64,000 nucleotides of DNA from Pseudanabaena sp. FACHB-1998. Its GTDB lineage: Bacteria; Cyanobacteriota; Cyanobacteriia; Pseudanabaenales; Pseudanabaenaceae. Under the pieces are notes generated by a model that worked only from the letters and a program-made list of their open reading frames with translations, searched no databases and was not told the DNA's origin. Positions 43,241 through 51,222 of the stretch are shown here, one piece after another. A program made the translations under genes and the position numbers. The DNA lies in the NCBI RefSeq assembly GCF_014696355.1, contig NZ_JACJQA010000014.1, forward strand, positions 1 to 64,000, given 5' to 3'. Every line of letters begins with the position of its first letter. Positions within the stretch are counted from its first letter, which is position 1.

Positions 43241-44299
43241 ATGAGCGCACAGAATCGTATCCCCGTAGGCATTATTGGCGCATCAGGTTACGGCGGTATC
43301 CAATTGGTTAGGTTGCTACTAGAGCATCCCTTGGTAAATATTACCTATATGGGCGGTAGTGGTTCTGTGGGACAAAATTTTGCTGATCTCTATCCCCATA
43401 TCTCCCATGCTGTCAATTTATCCATCGAAAACGCTGAACCTGAAGAGGTAGCCGATCGCTGCAAAGTCGTATTTTTATCATTGCCTAATGGCTTAGCTAG
43501 CAAAATTGCGCCCCGTCTACTGGCGAAGGGCTGTAAAGTTTTGGACTTATCCGCAGATTATCGCTTCACCGATCTGCAAGTCTATGAGTCTTGGTACAAA
43601 GAAGCGCGTACCGATGCTGAAGTTAATGCCAAAGCGGTTTATGGCTTACCTGAAATTTATCGCGATCGCATTGCCACTGCGGATCTCGTTGGTTGTGCAG
43701 GATGCTATCCCACAGCAAGTTTATTAGCTTTACAGCCTTTGCTAAAGCAAGGCTTGGTCGATCCTAGTACGATTATCATTGATGCCAAATCGGGAACTTC
43801 GGGCGGCGGTCGTCAGCCAAAAACGAATTTGTTGCTAGCGGAAGCGGACGGCTCGCTCGGAGCCTACGGTATTGCTAATCATCGCCATACACCCGAAATT
43901 GAGCAGATTTGTAGCGATATGGCTGGTCAAGAGGTATTAGTCCAATTTACGCCCCACTTAATTCCGATGATTCGCGGTATTCTCTCAACGGTCTATGCGA
44001 AATTGCGTGACCCCGGGCTGGTTAAAGATGATGTGCTGACTATTTATAAGTCCTTTTATCGCAATTCTGAATGGGTGCAAGTATTGCCTAAAAATACTTT
44101 CCCCCAAACCAAATGGGCCTTAGGGACAAATCTTTGTTATCTCGGTGTGGAAGTCGATGAGCGCACAGGGCGAGTGATCGTCGTTTCGGCGATCGATAAT
44201 CTGATGAAAGGTCAAGCCGCCCAAGCTTTGCAATGCATGAATATCATGATGGGTTGGGAAGAGTCCCTAGCTTTGCCTAAGCTAACGTTCTATCCATAA
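43241..44299 (+). CDS. argC: N-acetyl-gamma-glutamyl-phosphate reductase
   Basis: NADPH-dependent third step of arginine synthesis. 352 residues. The Rossmann motif [14 protein letters not shown] is at 14-27, and the catalytic cysteine is in [21 protein letters not shown] and the histidine in [11 protein letters not shown] belong to the active site. A conserved C-terminal domain has [22 protein letters not shown] ribosome site (TGGAGTAG) precedes ATG 43241. Single gene. Confidence 0.96.
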   Translation: MSAQNRIPVGIIGASGYGGIQLVRLLLEHPLVNITYMGGSGSVGQNFADLYPHISHAVNLSIENAEPEEVADRCKVVFLSLPNGLASKIAPRLLAKGCKVLDLSADYRFTDLQVYESWYKEARTDAEVNAKAVYGLPEIYRDRIATADLVGCAGCYPTASLLALQPLLKQGLVDPSTIIIDAKSGTSGGGRQPKTNLLLAEADGSLGAYGIANHRHTPEIEQICSDMAGQEVLVQFTPHLIPMIRGILSTVYAKLRDPGLVKDDVLTIYKSFYRNSEWVQVLPKNTFPQTKWALGTNLCYLGVEVDERTGRVIVVSAIDNLMKGQAAQALQCMNIMMGWEESLALPKLTFYP

Positions 44300-44361
44300 A
44301 AGAACAAAGCGATCGCCATAGATGCTGCATAATAAAGCGCTTTGCCCTCAAACCCAAATCC

Positions 44362-44408
44362 AGATATTTTTTGAAAGTGTTGCTTTGTAACACTTTCAAA
44401 AAATATCT
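44362..44408. repeat. Family B palindrome after argC
   Basis: AGATATTTTTTGAAAGTGTT then GC-TTT-G and complement with one mismatch. Flanks AAAGCGCTTTGCCCTCAAAC and GGTTCGTTTG mark both family ends. Confidence 0.85.
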
Positions 44409-44461
44409 TATGGTTCGTTTGGTCGTTAATCGCTGTAACTAATCTATAAGCCTTTTCTTTT

Positions 44462-45685
44462 ATGCTGCCTAGCGAACTTCTGATGCATCGACTGAATGGC
44501 GAAACCGTCATTCCCAAAAGATTGAAATTGGATGATCAACATCAGGCGATCGCTAGGGTATTAATTGCCATTTTTGAAAGTTGCAAAGGTAAGCCTCAAA
44601 GTGAACTTGATCGCCAATTGCAAGAACTAGAAGGTGATACGCCTGATTATCGCGTAAAGCGGGGATTAGCGCATATTCTCAAATCTAGCTTTAGCACCTT
44701 TGAAATTATTAGTCCATTAGAACCGCAGGAATTGCGCCGCCGCGTCTTTGAACTGTCGGCTCAAGTTATTCCCAGTCAACAAGCTACTGGCGAAACGTTA
44801 GAGAAACTTGCGGATAAACTTACTCAAGAACTCAATCGCGAAGTACTTCCTTCTCAAATTACTCAAGGGCTGTATGCAGATCTGATGGAGAATCGGATTC
44901 TGACGCAATTTGATACACCAACTACTGAAGACTTAATCCATCGCTATAACCTCTCGCAGGTACAAGGGATTTTTTATCGCGCTAGTCACATGACTCTCAA
45001 TGTGCATCGCAATGACCCGGGGGAATATAAACTTCTCTTTCGCTATCTCAAGCTTTTTCAATTAATGTCCTATATCGAGGGCGATGTTGATTATGGCTTT
45101 ACGATTACCGTGGATGGCGCGACTAGTTTATTTGGCACAAGTACACGCTATGGACTAGCGATCGCCAAACTTCTCCCTGCTTTACTCCATGTTACTAAAT
45201 GGAGCCTAAATGCCACCCTTGTCGAAAAAGATGCGTATTCAAAACAAAAGCGTACAGGTCTATTTACCCTCAATTCAGACTGTGGCTTAGTCAGCCATTA
45301 TCCTGCGGGTAAAATGTATGACAGTGCGCTTGAAGCCTCCTTTGCAGAAAAATGGGCAGATTTAAAAACGGAATGGAAATTAGAAAGAGAAGTAGATTTA
45401 ATTCCTATTCCCGGAAGCGTGATGATTCCTGATTTTCGGTTAGTGCATCCTGACGGGCGGAGTTACTTATTAGAGATCGTTGGGTATTGGCGACCTGAAT
45501 ATTTACGCAAGAAGTTTTCGCAGGTAAGGCTGGCTAATTGTGAAAATTTAATTTTGGCAATTTCCGAGCGTCTAAATCTCGAAAAAGCAGGTGTAAAGGT
45601 GAGCGATACACCTGCTCTCACAGTTTGGTTCAAAGACAAGCTTTTACCAAAGTCAGTTTTGCAAGTAATTCCATCAGAAACCTAG
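44462..45685 (+). CDS. DUF790 family nuclease (Bax1-like)
   Basis: 407 residues. DUF790 proteins include archaeal Bax1, a nuclease that works with the XPB helicase, and bacterial relatives often found next to such helicases. Here the N-terminal region binds the family's LPSELLMHRLNGE start. The C-terminal part carries a PD-(D/E)XK-like core: acidic FAEKWADLKTEWKLERE, then IPDFRLVHPDG and LLEIVGYWRPEYLRKK. No helicase gene is adjacent. The next gene is a possible Rad52-like protein, so a DNA repair role is reasonable. Start ATG 44462. Confidence 0.8.
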   Translation: MLPSELLMHRLNGETVIPKRLKLDDQHQAIARVLIAIFESCKGKPQSELDRQLQELEGDTPDYRVKRGLAHILKSSFSTFEIISPLEPQELRRRVFELSAQVIPSQQATGETLEKLADKLTQELNREVLPSQITQGLYADLMENRILTQFDTPTTEDLIHRYNLSQVQGIFYRASHMTLNVHRNDPGEYKLLFRYLKLFQLMSYIEGDVDYGFTITVDGATSLFGTSTRYGLAIAKLLPALLHVTKWSLNATLVEKDAYSKQKRTGLFTLNSDCGLVSHYPAGKMYDSALEASFAEKWADLKTEWKLEREVDLIPIPGSVMIPDFRLVHPDGRSYLLEIVGYWRPEYLRKKFSQVRLANCENLILAISERLNLEKAGVKVSDTPALTVWFKDKLLPKSVLQVIPSET

Positions 45686-45720
45686 CATAAATCAAAGAAA
45701 ACAATTTTTTGCTAGGTTTT
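45679..45720 (+). terminator. Terminator at the end of the DUF790 gene
   Basis: AACCTAGCA pairs with TGCTAGGTT followed by TT; the stop codon lies inside the left arm. Confidence 0.55.
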
Positions 45721-45750
45721 GCCTATTTATAGCCATAAATGACAGGTGAC

Positions 45751-45788
45751 AAAACTCTTTGAATAATGTACATTTATCAAAGAGTTTT
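45751..45788 (+). terminator. Second hairpin upstream of the Rad52-like gene
   Basis: AAAACTCTTTGA pairs with TCAAAGAGTTTT plus T-run. A TTG start at 45759 would lie inside it, so ATG 45801 was chosen for the next gene. Confidence 0.6.
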
Positions 45789-45800
45789 TTGGTTTTGACT

Positions 45801-46376
45801 ATGACTCATGTTTCTGATGCTTCCGATCCCATTTTGTTGCTGTCAGCATCTAAGGCTCGTTCGTTTGGTATTGCCACCCATAGCGAAGGCGATCGCCAAA
45901 GTTATTCCGAATTTTTTACAGTTTGGTTGATGCTCTGCTCAAGGCTTGATGCTCTGAGCCACGATTGGAATGTTAGTTTTTCTGATCCTGTGGCGGTGTC
46001 GGACTACATCACGATGCGTTGTTCGCTCACAATTGATCGGGTTACCCGTGAGGCAACGGGCAGTGATAAAGGCTGTTTGATTCAAGTGGGTGAGGCAACC
46101 ATAGGAGTCCATGCCCCCGAAAGAGCAATGCTTAACGCATTTTGCAATGCTGCTGCTCAGTTTGGGGTGCTTCTGCCCTTTGCAAGGCTACGCACCAAGA
46201 AACCTCCAGACAACCGCGAAGATTTGATGGAAGTGGTCAAGATCCTGCGTCAGATGCAGCGCAAGCACAAAAGCTTTATGGTGTTTGGTTGGAATTTACA
46301 GCCCTTTGCAAATAATTTGGCAAATACCTCAGCGAATGGCTCTACAAAGACTCAACGCGATCATCGCAAAGTATAA
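45801..46376 (+). CDS. Hypothetical protein with Rad52/22-like pattern
   Basis: 191 residues from ATG 45801. The middle part, DYITMRCSLTIDRVTREATG then GCLIQVGEATIGVHAPERAM, followed by LNAFCNAAAQFGVLLP, follows the order seen in Rad52/Rad22-type annealing proteins: a beta strand with T-I-D-G-V-T-R, then a helix [AK]xAxxxAFxRAAxxFG. The N-terminal and C-terminal parts are not familiar. It follows a DUF790 nuclease gene on the same strand, with two hairpins between. The Rad52 link is a weak pattern match and needs a profile search. Confidence 0.4.
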   Translation: MTHVSDASDPILLLSASKARSFGIATHSEGDRQSYSEFFTVWLMLCSRLDALSHDWNVSFSDPVAVSDYITMRCSLTIDRVTREATGSDKGCLIQVGEATIGVHAPERAMLNAFCNAAAQFGVLLPFARLRTKKPPDNREDLMEVVKILRQMQRKHKSFMVFGWNLQPFANNLANTSANGSTKTQRDHRKV

Positions 46377-46385
46377 AAAGAACCA

Positions 46386-46434
46386 CAAGAAAAATTGAAA
46401 AGCGTTGCGAAGCAACGCTTTTCAATTTTTCTTG
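46386..46434 (+). repeat. Family B palindrome, inverted orientation
   Basis: CAAGAAAAATTGAAAAGCGT then TGC-GAA-GCA and complement. The right flank CACAAAGCGCTGTAAATA is the complement of the left end at 43000. Confidence 0.85.
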
Positions 46435-46526
46435 GTTCGAGGTTGAACACAAAGCGCTGTAAATACCAGCAGCCATACATAGCATTTGTAATTATAGGTA
46501 GCTAAATTTTTATTGAAATCATTGTA

Positions 46527-46587
46527 AATTGCTATACAAAAGTAGAGAGCGGTACAGAGTGTCGCTCTCTACTTTTGCTATACAATT
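46527..46587. repeat. Palindrome upstream of ndhB
   Basis: AAAAGTAGAGAGC pairs with GCTCTCTACTTTT, with ATTGCTATAC/TATACAATT outer parts, ending 28 bp before the ndhB ATG. Confidence 0.7.
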
Positions 46588-46614
46588 GCCTTAGCAACAA
46601 CACATGAATTAAGT

Positions 46615-48162
46615 ATGGATACAGCAAGTCTCAATGCTCTACTCAATAGTGGCGCGATTTTGCCAGAACTAATTGTCATTGGGACATTGGTACTTGTGCT
46701 AGTCGTCGATCTAATTGCATCGGGGCGCAAGTCGGCAAATGTTCTCCCCTATATTGCGATCGCTGGTTTAGTCGCAGTCACCGCTGCCCTTGTGTGGCAA
46801 TGGACAAGCTTAGAAAATCCGATCGCCTTCTTGGGCAGTTTTAATAGCGACAAACTCAGCATTATTTTTCGTGGCATTATTGCCCTATCGGCTCTATTTA
46901 CGATCCTCGTTTCAGTACGTTATCTAGAGCAGTCAGGCGTAGTAGTGGGCGAGTATCTCGTAATTTTGCTCAGTGCTACCCTCGGCGGGATGTTCCTCAC
47001 TGGCTCCGACGAAATGGTGATGGTATTTGTCTCCCTTGAAACCCTGAGTATTTCGTCTTACTTGCTATCGGGTTACACCAAACGCGATCCACGCTCCAAT
47101 GAAGCAGCGCTGAAATATTTGTTAGTCGGTGCGGCAAGCTCAGCAATTTTCCTTTATGGCATGTCCTTGCTCTACGGACTCTCAGGCGGCGAAACTTCTC
47201 TGTCCGCGATCGCCTCAAAGATCACCGTTAGCAACACAGCCCTCATCATCTCGATGGTATTTGTGATTGCAGGGGTTTCCTTTAAGCTCTCCGCAGTACC
47301 TTTTCACCAATGGACACCTGACGTTTACGAAGGTTCGCCTACGCCTGTAGTTGCCTTTTTGTCGATTGGCTCTAAGGTAGCTGGCTTCGGACTAGCGCTC
47401 AGATTTTTGATTACCGCGTTTCCTCTGGCTTCGCTGCAATGGCATTACGTGTTTGTCGTATTGACCATTTTGAGTATGGTCTTGGGTAATGTGGTCGCGA
47501 TCGCTCAAACCAGCATGAAGCGGATGTTGGCTTACTCCTCCATCGGTCAAGCAGGATTTGTAATGCTCGGCATGGCGATCGACTCCGAAGCAGGTTACGC
47601 CAGCATGATCTTTTACTTGATCCTGTATCTATTCATGAACATGGGTGCATTTGCCTGTGTGATCCTGTTTGCATCCCGCACAGGAACCGATCAAATCAGT
47701 GAATACAGTGGCTTGTACCAAAAAGATCCTTTGCTCACCCTCGCCTTGAGTGTATGCCTCCTCTCGCTTGGTGGTATTCCTCCCCTCGCAGGTTTCTTTG
47801 GTAAGCTCTACATTTTCTGGGCAGGTTGGCAAGCTCAAGCTTACGGCTTGGTCTTATTAGCGCTAGTCATGAGCGTAGTTTCTCTCTATTACTACATCCG
47901 CGTCGTCAAGATGATGGTAGTTAAGGAGCCTCAAGAAATGTCTGCTTCGATCAAGAACTATCCAGCGATCGCATGGACTCAAGTAGGTATGAAGCCTCTC
48001 CAAGCAGCGATCGTCTTTACGCTAATCTTCACAGCGATCGCTGGTATTGCATCTAACCCTCTCTTCTCTCTATCCAATCAAGCTGTAAAAGAAACCCAGT
48101 TTCTTCAAGCTAAAGCTCCAAATGCAAAATCAGTAGCAGTGTTAACAACAACTGCACCGTAA
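46615..48162 (+). CDS. ndhB: NAD(P)H-quinone oxidoreductase subunit 2
   Basis: Proton-pumping membrane subunit of the NDH-1 complex used in respiration, cyclic electron flow and CO2 uptake. 515 residues with about 14 helices. Conserved segments: [41 protein letters not shown], the helix with [37 protein letters not shown] and [18 protein letters not shown]. Key lysines are in these helices. Single gene, as usual for cyanobacterial ndhB. Start ATG 46615. Confidence 0.97.
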   Translation: MDTASLNALLNSGAILPELIVIGTLVLVLVVDLIASGRKSANVLPYIAIAGLVAVTAALVWQWTSLENPIAFLGSFNSDKLSIIFRGIIALSALFTILVSVRYLEQSGVVVGEYLVILLSATLGGMFLTGSDEMVMVFVSLETLSISSYLLSGYTKRDPRSNEAALKYLLVGAASSAIFLYGMSLLYGLSGGETSLSAIASKITVSNTALIISMVFVIAGVSFKLSAVPFHQWTPDVYEGSPTPVVAFLSIGSKVAGFGLALRFLITAFPLASLQWHYVFVVLTILSMVLGNVVAIAQTSMKRMLAYSSIGQAGFVMLGMAIDSEAGYASMIFYLILYLFMNMGAFACVILFASRTGTDQISEYSGLYQKDPLLTLALSVCLLSLGGIPPLAGFFGKLYIFWAGWQAQAYGLVLLALVMSVVSLYYYIRVVKMMVVKEPQEMSASIKNYPAIAWTQVGMKPLQAAIVFTLIFTAIAGIASNPLFSLSNQAVKETQFLQAKAPNAKSVAVLTTTAP

Positions 48163-48174
48163 ATGGCACTATAT

Positions 48175-48212
48175 AAAAAGTAAGGGGAGTATTTCGCTCC
48201 CCTTACTTTTTT
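48175..48212. terminator. Bidirectional terminator between ndhB and the HEPN-like gene
   Basis: AAAAAGTAAGGGGAG pairs with CTCCCCTTACTTTTT around TATTTCG; the HEPN-like stop is at its edge. Confidence 0.8.
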
Positions 48213-48870
48213 ACGAAGATTGCAAAATAACTTTGATTTCAAACAAGGTTGAAATAACTGTCGAAACTTTACCAACAAGATCCATATACTCCTCCCTATT
48301 AACTTCGCGCTCTTCACCGTCTAAGGATGCATGAGCAGCTTTGTTTCGTATTTCTCCAAGTTCCTCTACCTGAGAAGACTCCCTCCCAAGTTTTGCCCTA
48401 ATAGTATTCTTGTCCTTAATTTCTAATTTTCCAATTTGTTCATTACAAGCTTTGTAGAGTTGTCGGTTAGGTAAAGGTCTTTCACGAGACTGCTTTTGAG
48501 TGGTATTTTGCTTTGGTATAACTAAAATATCTACTGCATCTGCTAAACCTTTTATGCAGTTCAAAAGCCTCTTGATGCCATTATCCAAATGACCTTGAGC
48601 AATTATTACTTGTGCTACCTTGATCTCGTCTCCTATGTGGTCAAGCTGACTTAATCCAGAAACAGATACAGATATACCGAGCAGTGTAGCAGTGCTATAA
48701 ATACTAGCCTCAACTGCTCGACCAAGACGTAAAGCGGACTCAGTATAAAATCCATGTTCTAAAAGAGCTTGCGATTTCTGTAGCTCACGATAAACTGCTA
48801 TATCTAATTTTTCAGCTTGACTTAGAATACCTTGCAAAGCTTTTATCTCTTCTGGTAAGTTCTCAGGCAT
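48211..48870 (-). CDS. HEPN-like protein, partner of an adjoining nuclease
   Basis: 219 residues from ATG 48870, which overlaps the stop of the upstream nuclease gene by 8 bp; a longer frame from 48990 would only retranslate that gene in another frame. The protein is helical. ALLEHGFYTESALRLGRAVEAS looks like a DUF4145/HEPN first helix. Near the C-terminus EIRNKAAHAS has Arg175, Asn176 and His180, the R-x4-H signature of HEPN ribonucleases. A long variable charged region lies at about 118-170. HEPN proteins are common toxins in anti-phage and toxin-antitoxin modules. No HIP1 site occurs here. Assignment is by motif. Confidence 0.6.
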   Translation of the reverse strand: MPENLPEEIKALQGILSQAEKLDIAVYRELQKSQALLEHGFYTESALRLGRAVEASIYSTATLLGISVSVSGLSQLDHIGDEIKVAQVIIAQGHLDNGIKRLLNCIKGLADAVDILVIPKQNTTQKQSRERPLPNRQLYKACNEQIGKLEIKDKNTIRAKLGRESSQVEELGEIRNKAAHASLDGEEREVNREEYMDLVGKVSTVISTLFEIKVILQSS

Positions 48871-49975
48871 AAACTTTTGCAATTCGCTCGTAGAAAACTT
48901 CTCTTTCTTCCAAAATAAACTCCATAAAGAGAGGTCGTTTTTTGGCAAAATCCCAAGGTAAAACTGTCCAGCCCGCAGATTCCAACACATTTATAAAATA
49001 AGTTGACGACTTATTATCTTCACTTTTTTCTAACAGCATAACCAGATCATCAACTTTATTCTCCGACAAAGCTCTAATCATCCACGCATCTGAAATTAGC
49101 TGTCTAGCCCGATTATTTTTGTATTGGAAATCGAATGCAAAAAGAACTTGAATAGCTACAACTCTGCCATAAGGAGACCTCCAAATAATTGGTTTAGGTA
49201 AAGGCAACTTATATTGTGACCAATGTTCAGAAATTTTATATTCTTCGAGTTCACCACCAAATTTCCTTATTTCATTTTTAATTACCTCTTTAAAACCTTG
49301 TTTAAATTTTGGTAACAATCTGAGAGTTTGAACGTTATTGATTTTGATATCAGGGTTACGCCCCAATTTCCGTTCTCTATCAATAGATAAACAATCTTCT
49401 GATAATTTTCTCAATTGTTCTGCAATATTGTCATTAGGAAAAGGCTCATCTTGCAAAAAGCTAGAAAGATTGAGTGAATTCTCCCACATGGTTTCCACTT
49501 CTTGAGAATCAGTTATGTGAAAATCTATAGACTCACCTCTTTTTAAAATATCTTGAACTAACTCATTAAGCTTGATTGACTCCCTAAACTGATGAAAGCT
49601 AGGCAGATTTTCGCCATCAATAACATCGTCAAAGAACAAAAAATTACGCTCGACATCGAATTGAGGTATTTCTCCAATCGGTTCACCTTCTTGACTTGTG
49701 ACGGCAACGACTGGCATATAGCGCCCATATTGACTAGCAAGATTAATTCGTTGTGCCAATATATCTTTTTGTTTAAATTGCCAAAAGAACTGGCTAAACC
49801 ATTTAACCTCTATGACCATTAAAAAGGGTTCAATTATGAGGAAATCTACAGGTGAGCTTCCAAGTGCAATTGGCTTTTTATCCTCAATAAACTTAACTCC
49901 AGAATCAATGAGCCACTCACGTACTCGGATCTTAAGCTCTTTGCGAATTTCTATTTTCTTTGTTGTGTACTTCAT
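48863..49975 (-). CDS. PD-(D/E)XK nuclease-like protein, unknown system
   Basis: 370 residues. The N-terminal domain has the restriction-nuclease pattern: a leading helix (RKELKIRVREWLIDSG), Asp44 in SSPVDFLII, then Glu56 and Lys58 in MVIEVKWF (D...E-x-K). A helix follows with DILAQRINLASQYGR. The C-terminal half (about 230-370) is not recognised; it has RSPYGRVVAIQVLFAFDFQYKN and ends in a helix EEREVFYERIAKVYA. The gene overlaps the HEPN-like gene and is divergent from a toxin-antitoxin pair. HIP1 is absent and base composition is AT-rich, signs of acquired DNA. Probably a defence gene, but this is inference. Confidence 0.6.
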   Translation of the reverse strand: MKYTTKKIEIRKELKIRVREWLIDSGVKFIEDKKPIALGSSPVDFLIIEPFLMVIEVKWFSQFFWQFKQKDILAQRINLASQYGRYMPVVAVTSQEGEPIGEIPQFDVERNFLFFDDVIDGENLPSFHQFRESIKLNELVQDILKRGESIDFHITDSQEVETMWENSLNLSSFLQDEPFPNDNIAEQLRKLSEDCLSIDRERKLGRNPDIKINNVQTLRLLPKFKQGFKEVIKNEIRKFGGELEEYKISEHWSQYKLPLPKPIIWRSPYGRVVAIQVLFAFDFQYKNNRARQLISDAWMIRALSENKVDDLVMLLEKSEDNKSSTYFINVLESAGWTVLPWDFAKKRPLFMEFILEEREVFYERIAKVYA

Positions 49976-50172
49976 ATACCCATATCCTCATTTTGTAATT
50001 GAGAGTAGGCGAGGAGTCTAAAGAGACGAAAGATTATGAATTTACTTTTTAGATTTTTTCTGTAGATACTATAGCAGTCTGGAATAGGAGTTTCACCAAA
50101 AACTTTAATAATGAATTTTTAAGGCAATCACGACTGAGCTAAGATATTATTCACATAGAAGAGGCAATACCT

Positions 50173-50508
50173 ATGCTTTTAGAAGACTATTTCGATTTTC
50201 TAAGCCCAGATGACATCCGCATCAAAGGTCATCGTATTGGCATCCAAGATGTCATCAAATACTACTTAAGCGGCTATAGTCCCGAAGACATTTTAGAAGA
50301 ATTGCCAAGCTTAAATTTAGAAAAAATCTATGCCGTAATTACCTATTATTGGCGTAATCGCGCTCAAGTTGATGAGTATATGTTCTGCCTAGAGCAGTTA
50401 CAGGAACAACACTATCAAGAATGGCTAAAGAAAGAACCATCAGAAGTAATCGCAAGATTGCGAGCAAATAGAGAGCAGACAAAAAAGAAATGGTTACTCA
50501 TCTCATGA
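50173..50508 (+). CDS. DUF433-domain antitoxin
   Basis: 111 residues. DUF433 is a small winged-helix domain (about 10-65: DIRIKGHRIGIQDVIKYYLSGYSPEDILEE has the family's R-I-x-G-x-R-I core), followed by a helical extension. In cyanobacteria such genes sit just before DUF5615 PIN-like genes as toxin-antitoxin pairs. The next start codon overlaps its stop (ATGA). It probably binds its own promoter. Confidence 0.88.
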   Translation: MLLEDYFDFLSPDDIRIKGHRIGIQDVIKYYLSGYSPEDILEELPSLNLEKIYAVITYYWRNRAQVDEYMFCLEQLQEQHYQEWLKKEPSEVIARLRANREQTKKKWLLIS

Positions 50509-50864
50509 AAATACGCTTTTTACTTGACGAAAATCTTCCGCCAAAGTTGAAATCTGCACTATTAAGGCTTAACCCCAAAATAGATATCATGCGAGTCGGT
50601 GAAGAAAATATGCCAACTTTAGGAACACTCGATCCTGAAATTCTCATCTATTTAGAAATGTCAAAAAGATTATTGATCACTGATAATCGAAAAAGTATGC
50701 CTTCACACTTAGACGATCATTGGTCATCAGGTAGACACACTTGGGGATTATTTTGGTTGCGTCCAAACCTGCCTCTCAGCAAAGCCGCTGAAGAATTAAA
50801 TCTGATTTGGGAAGTTTCTGAAGCTGAGGAATGGATCGATAAAATAGGTTGGATTCCTTTTTAA
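50505..50864 (+). CDS. DUF5615 PIN-like toxin
   Basis: 119 residues from ATG 50505, overlapping the antitoxin stop by 4 bp. A PIN-like fold starts IRFLLDENLPPKL with the catalytic-type Asp-Glu, then VITDNRK-like LLITDNRKSMPSHLDDH. The family is thought to be an RNase toxin. An upstream start (50490) is possible but less natural given the ATGA overlap. Confidence 0.85.
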   Translation: MKIRFLLDENLPPKLKSALLRLNPKIDIMRVGEENMPTLGTLDPEILIYLEMSKRLLITDNRKSMPSHLDDHWSSGRHTWGLFWLRPNLPLSKAAEELNLIWEVSEAEEWIDKIGWIPF

Positions 50865-50898
50865 AAATTTTATAAGCGAAAAAACTTTTGCTCATTTC

Positions 50899-50976
50899 AT
50901 GAAAATACACTGTTTGCTTAGCGATCGCCTCTCGCCAACATTAATAACAAACTTCAATCTATTTATCTCTCAATAA
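50899..50976 (+). pseudogene. Decayed copy of the start of the DUF5615 gene
   Basis: CTCATTTCATGAAAATACAC is very close to CTCATCTCATGAAAATACGC at the real gene start. It reads MKIHCLLSDRLSPTLITNF against MKIRFLLDENLPPKLKSAL, then stops after 25 residues. It looks like a tandem duplicate that has decayed. It contains a HIP1 site. Confidence 0.6.
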
Positions 50977-51222
50977 AGCAATAAATCCTTCCTGTTGAAA
51001 ATGGCGATCGTCTCGTCGTTCAGGACTTGATCAATCCCCTTTTCCTTAACATTAGAAATTCTCAAGTTCAGCTTCAACAACTGTAAATCTTTAATCTATA
51101 AACGGTCTTGGTCAGCTAATCGGGGATAGGTGCGGAAACGTCCATTTCGTAACGACAAATAGCATCGCCACTTGCAGACTTGCGTATTAACCTAGAATAG
51201 GACAGCACTCCACATTTTTCCT

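Noticed and set aside
45759-45800. TTG start for the Rad52-like protein
   Set aside because: It lies inside a terminator-type hairpin; ATG 45801 is more plausible.
48871-48990. N-terminal extension of the HEPN-like protein
   Set aside because: These 40 codons are the end of the nuclease gene read in another frame; the ATG at 48870 overlapping the stop is the natural start.
50977-51222. Remnant coding sequence after the decayed toxin copy
   Set aside because: A few in-frame words look protein-like, but there is no continuous frame and no family recognised.
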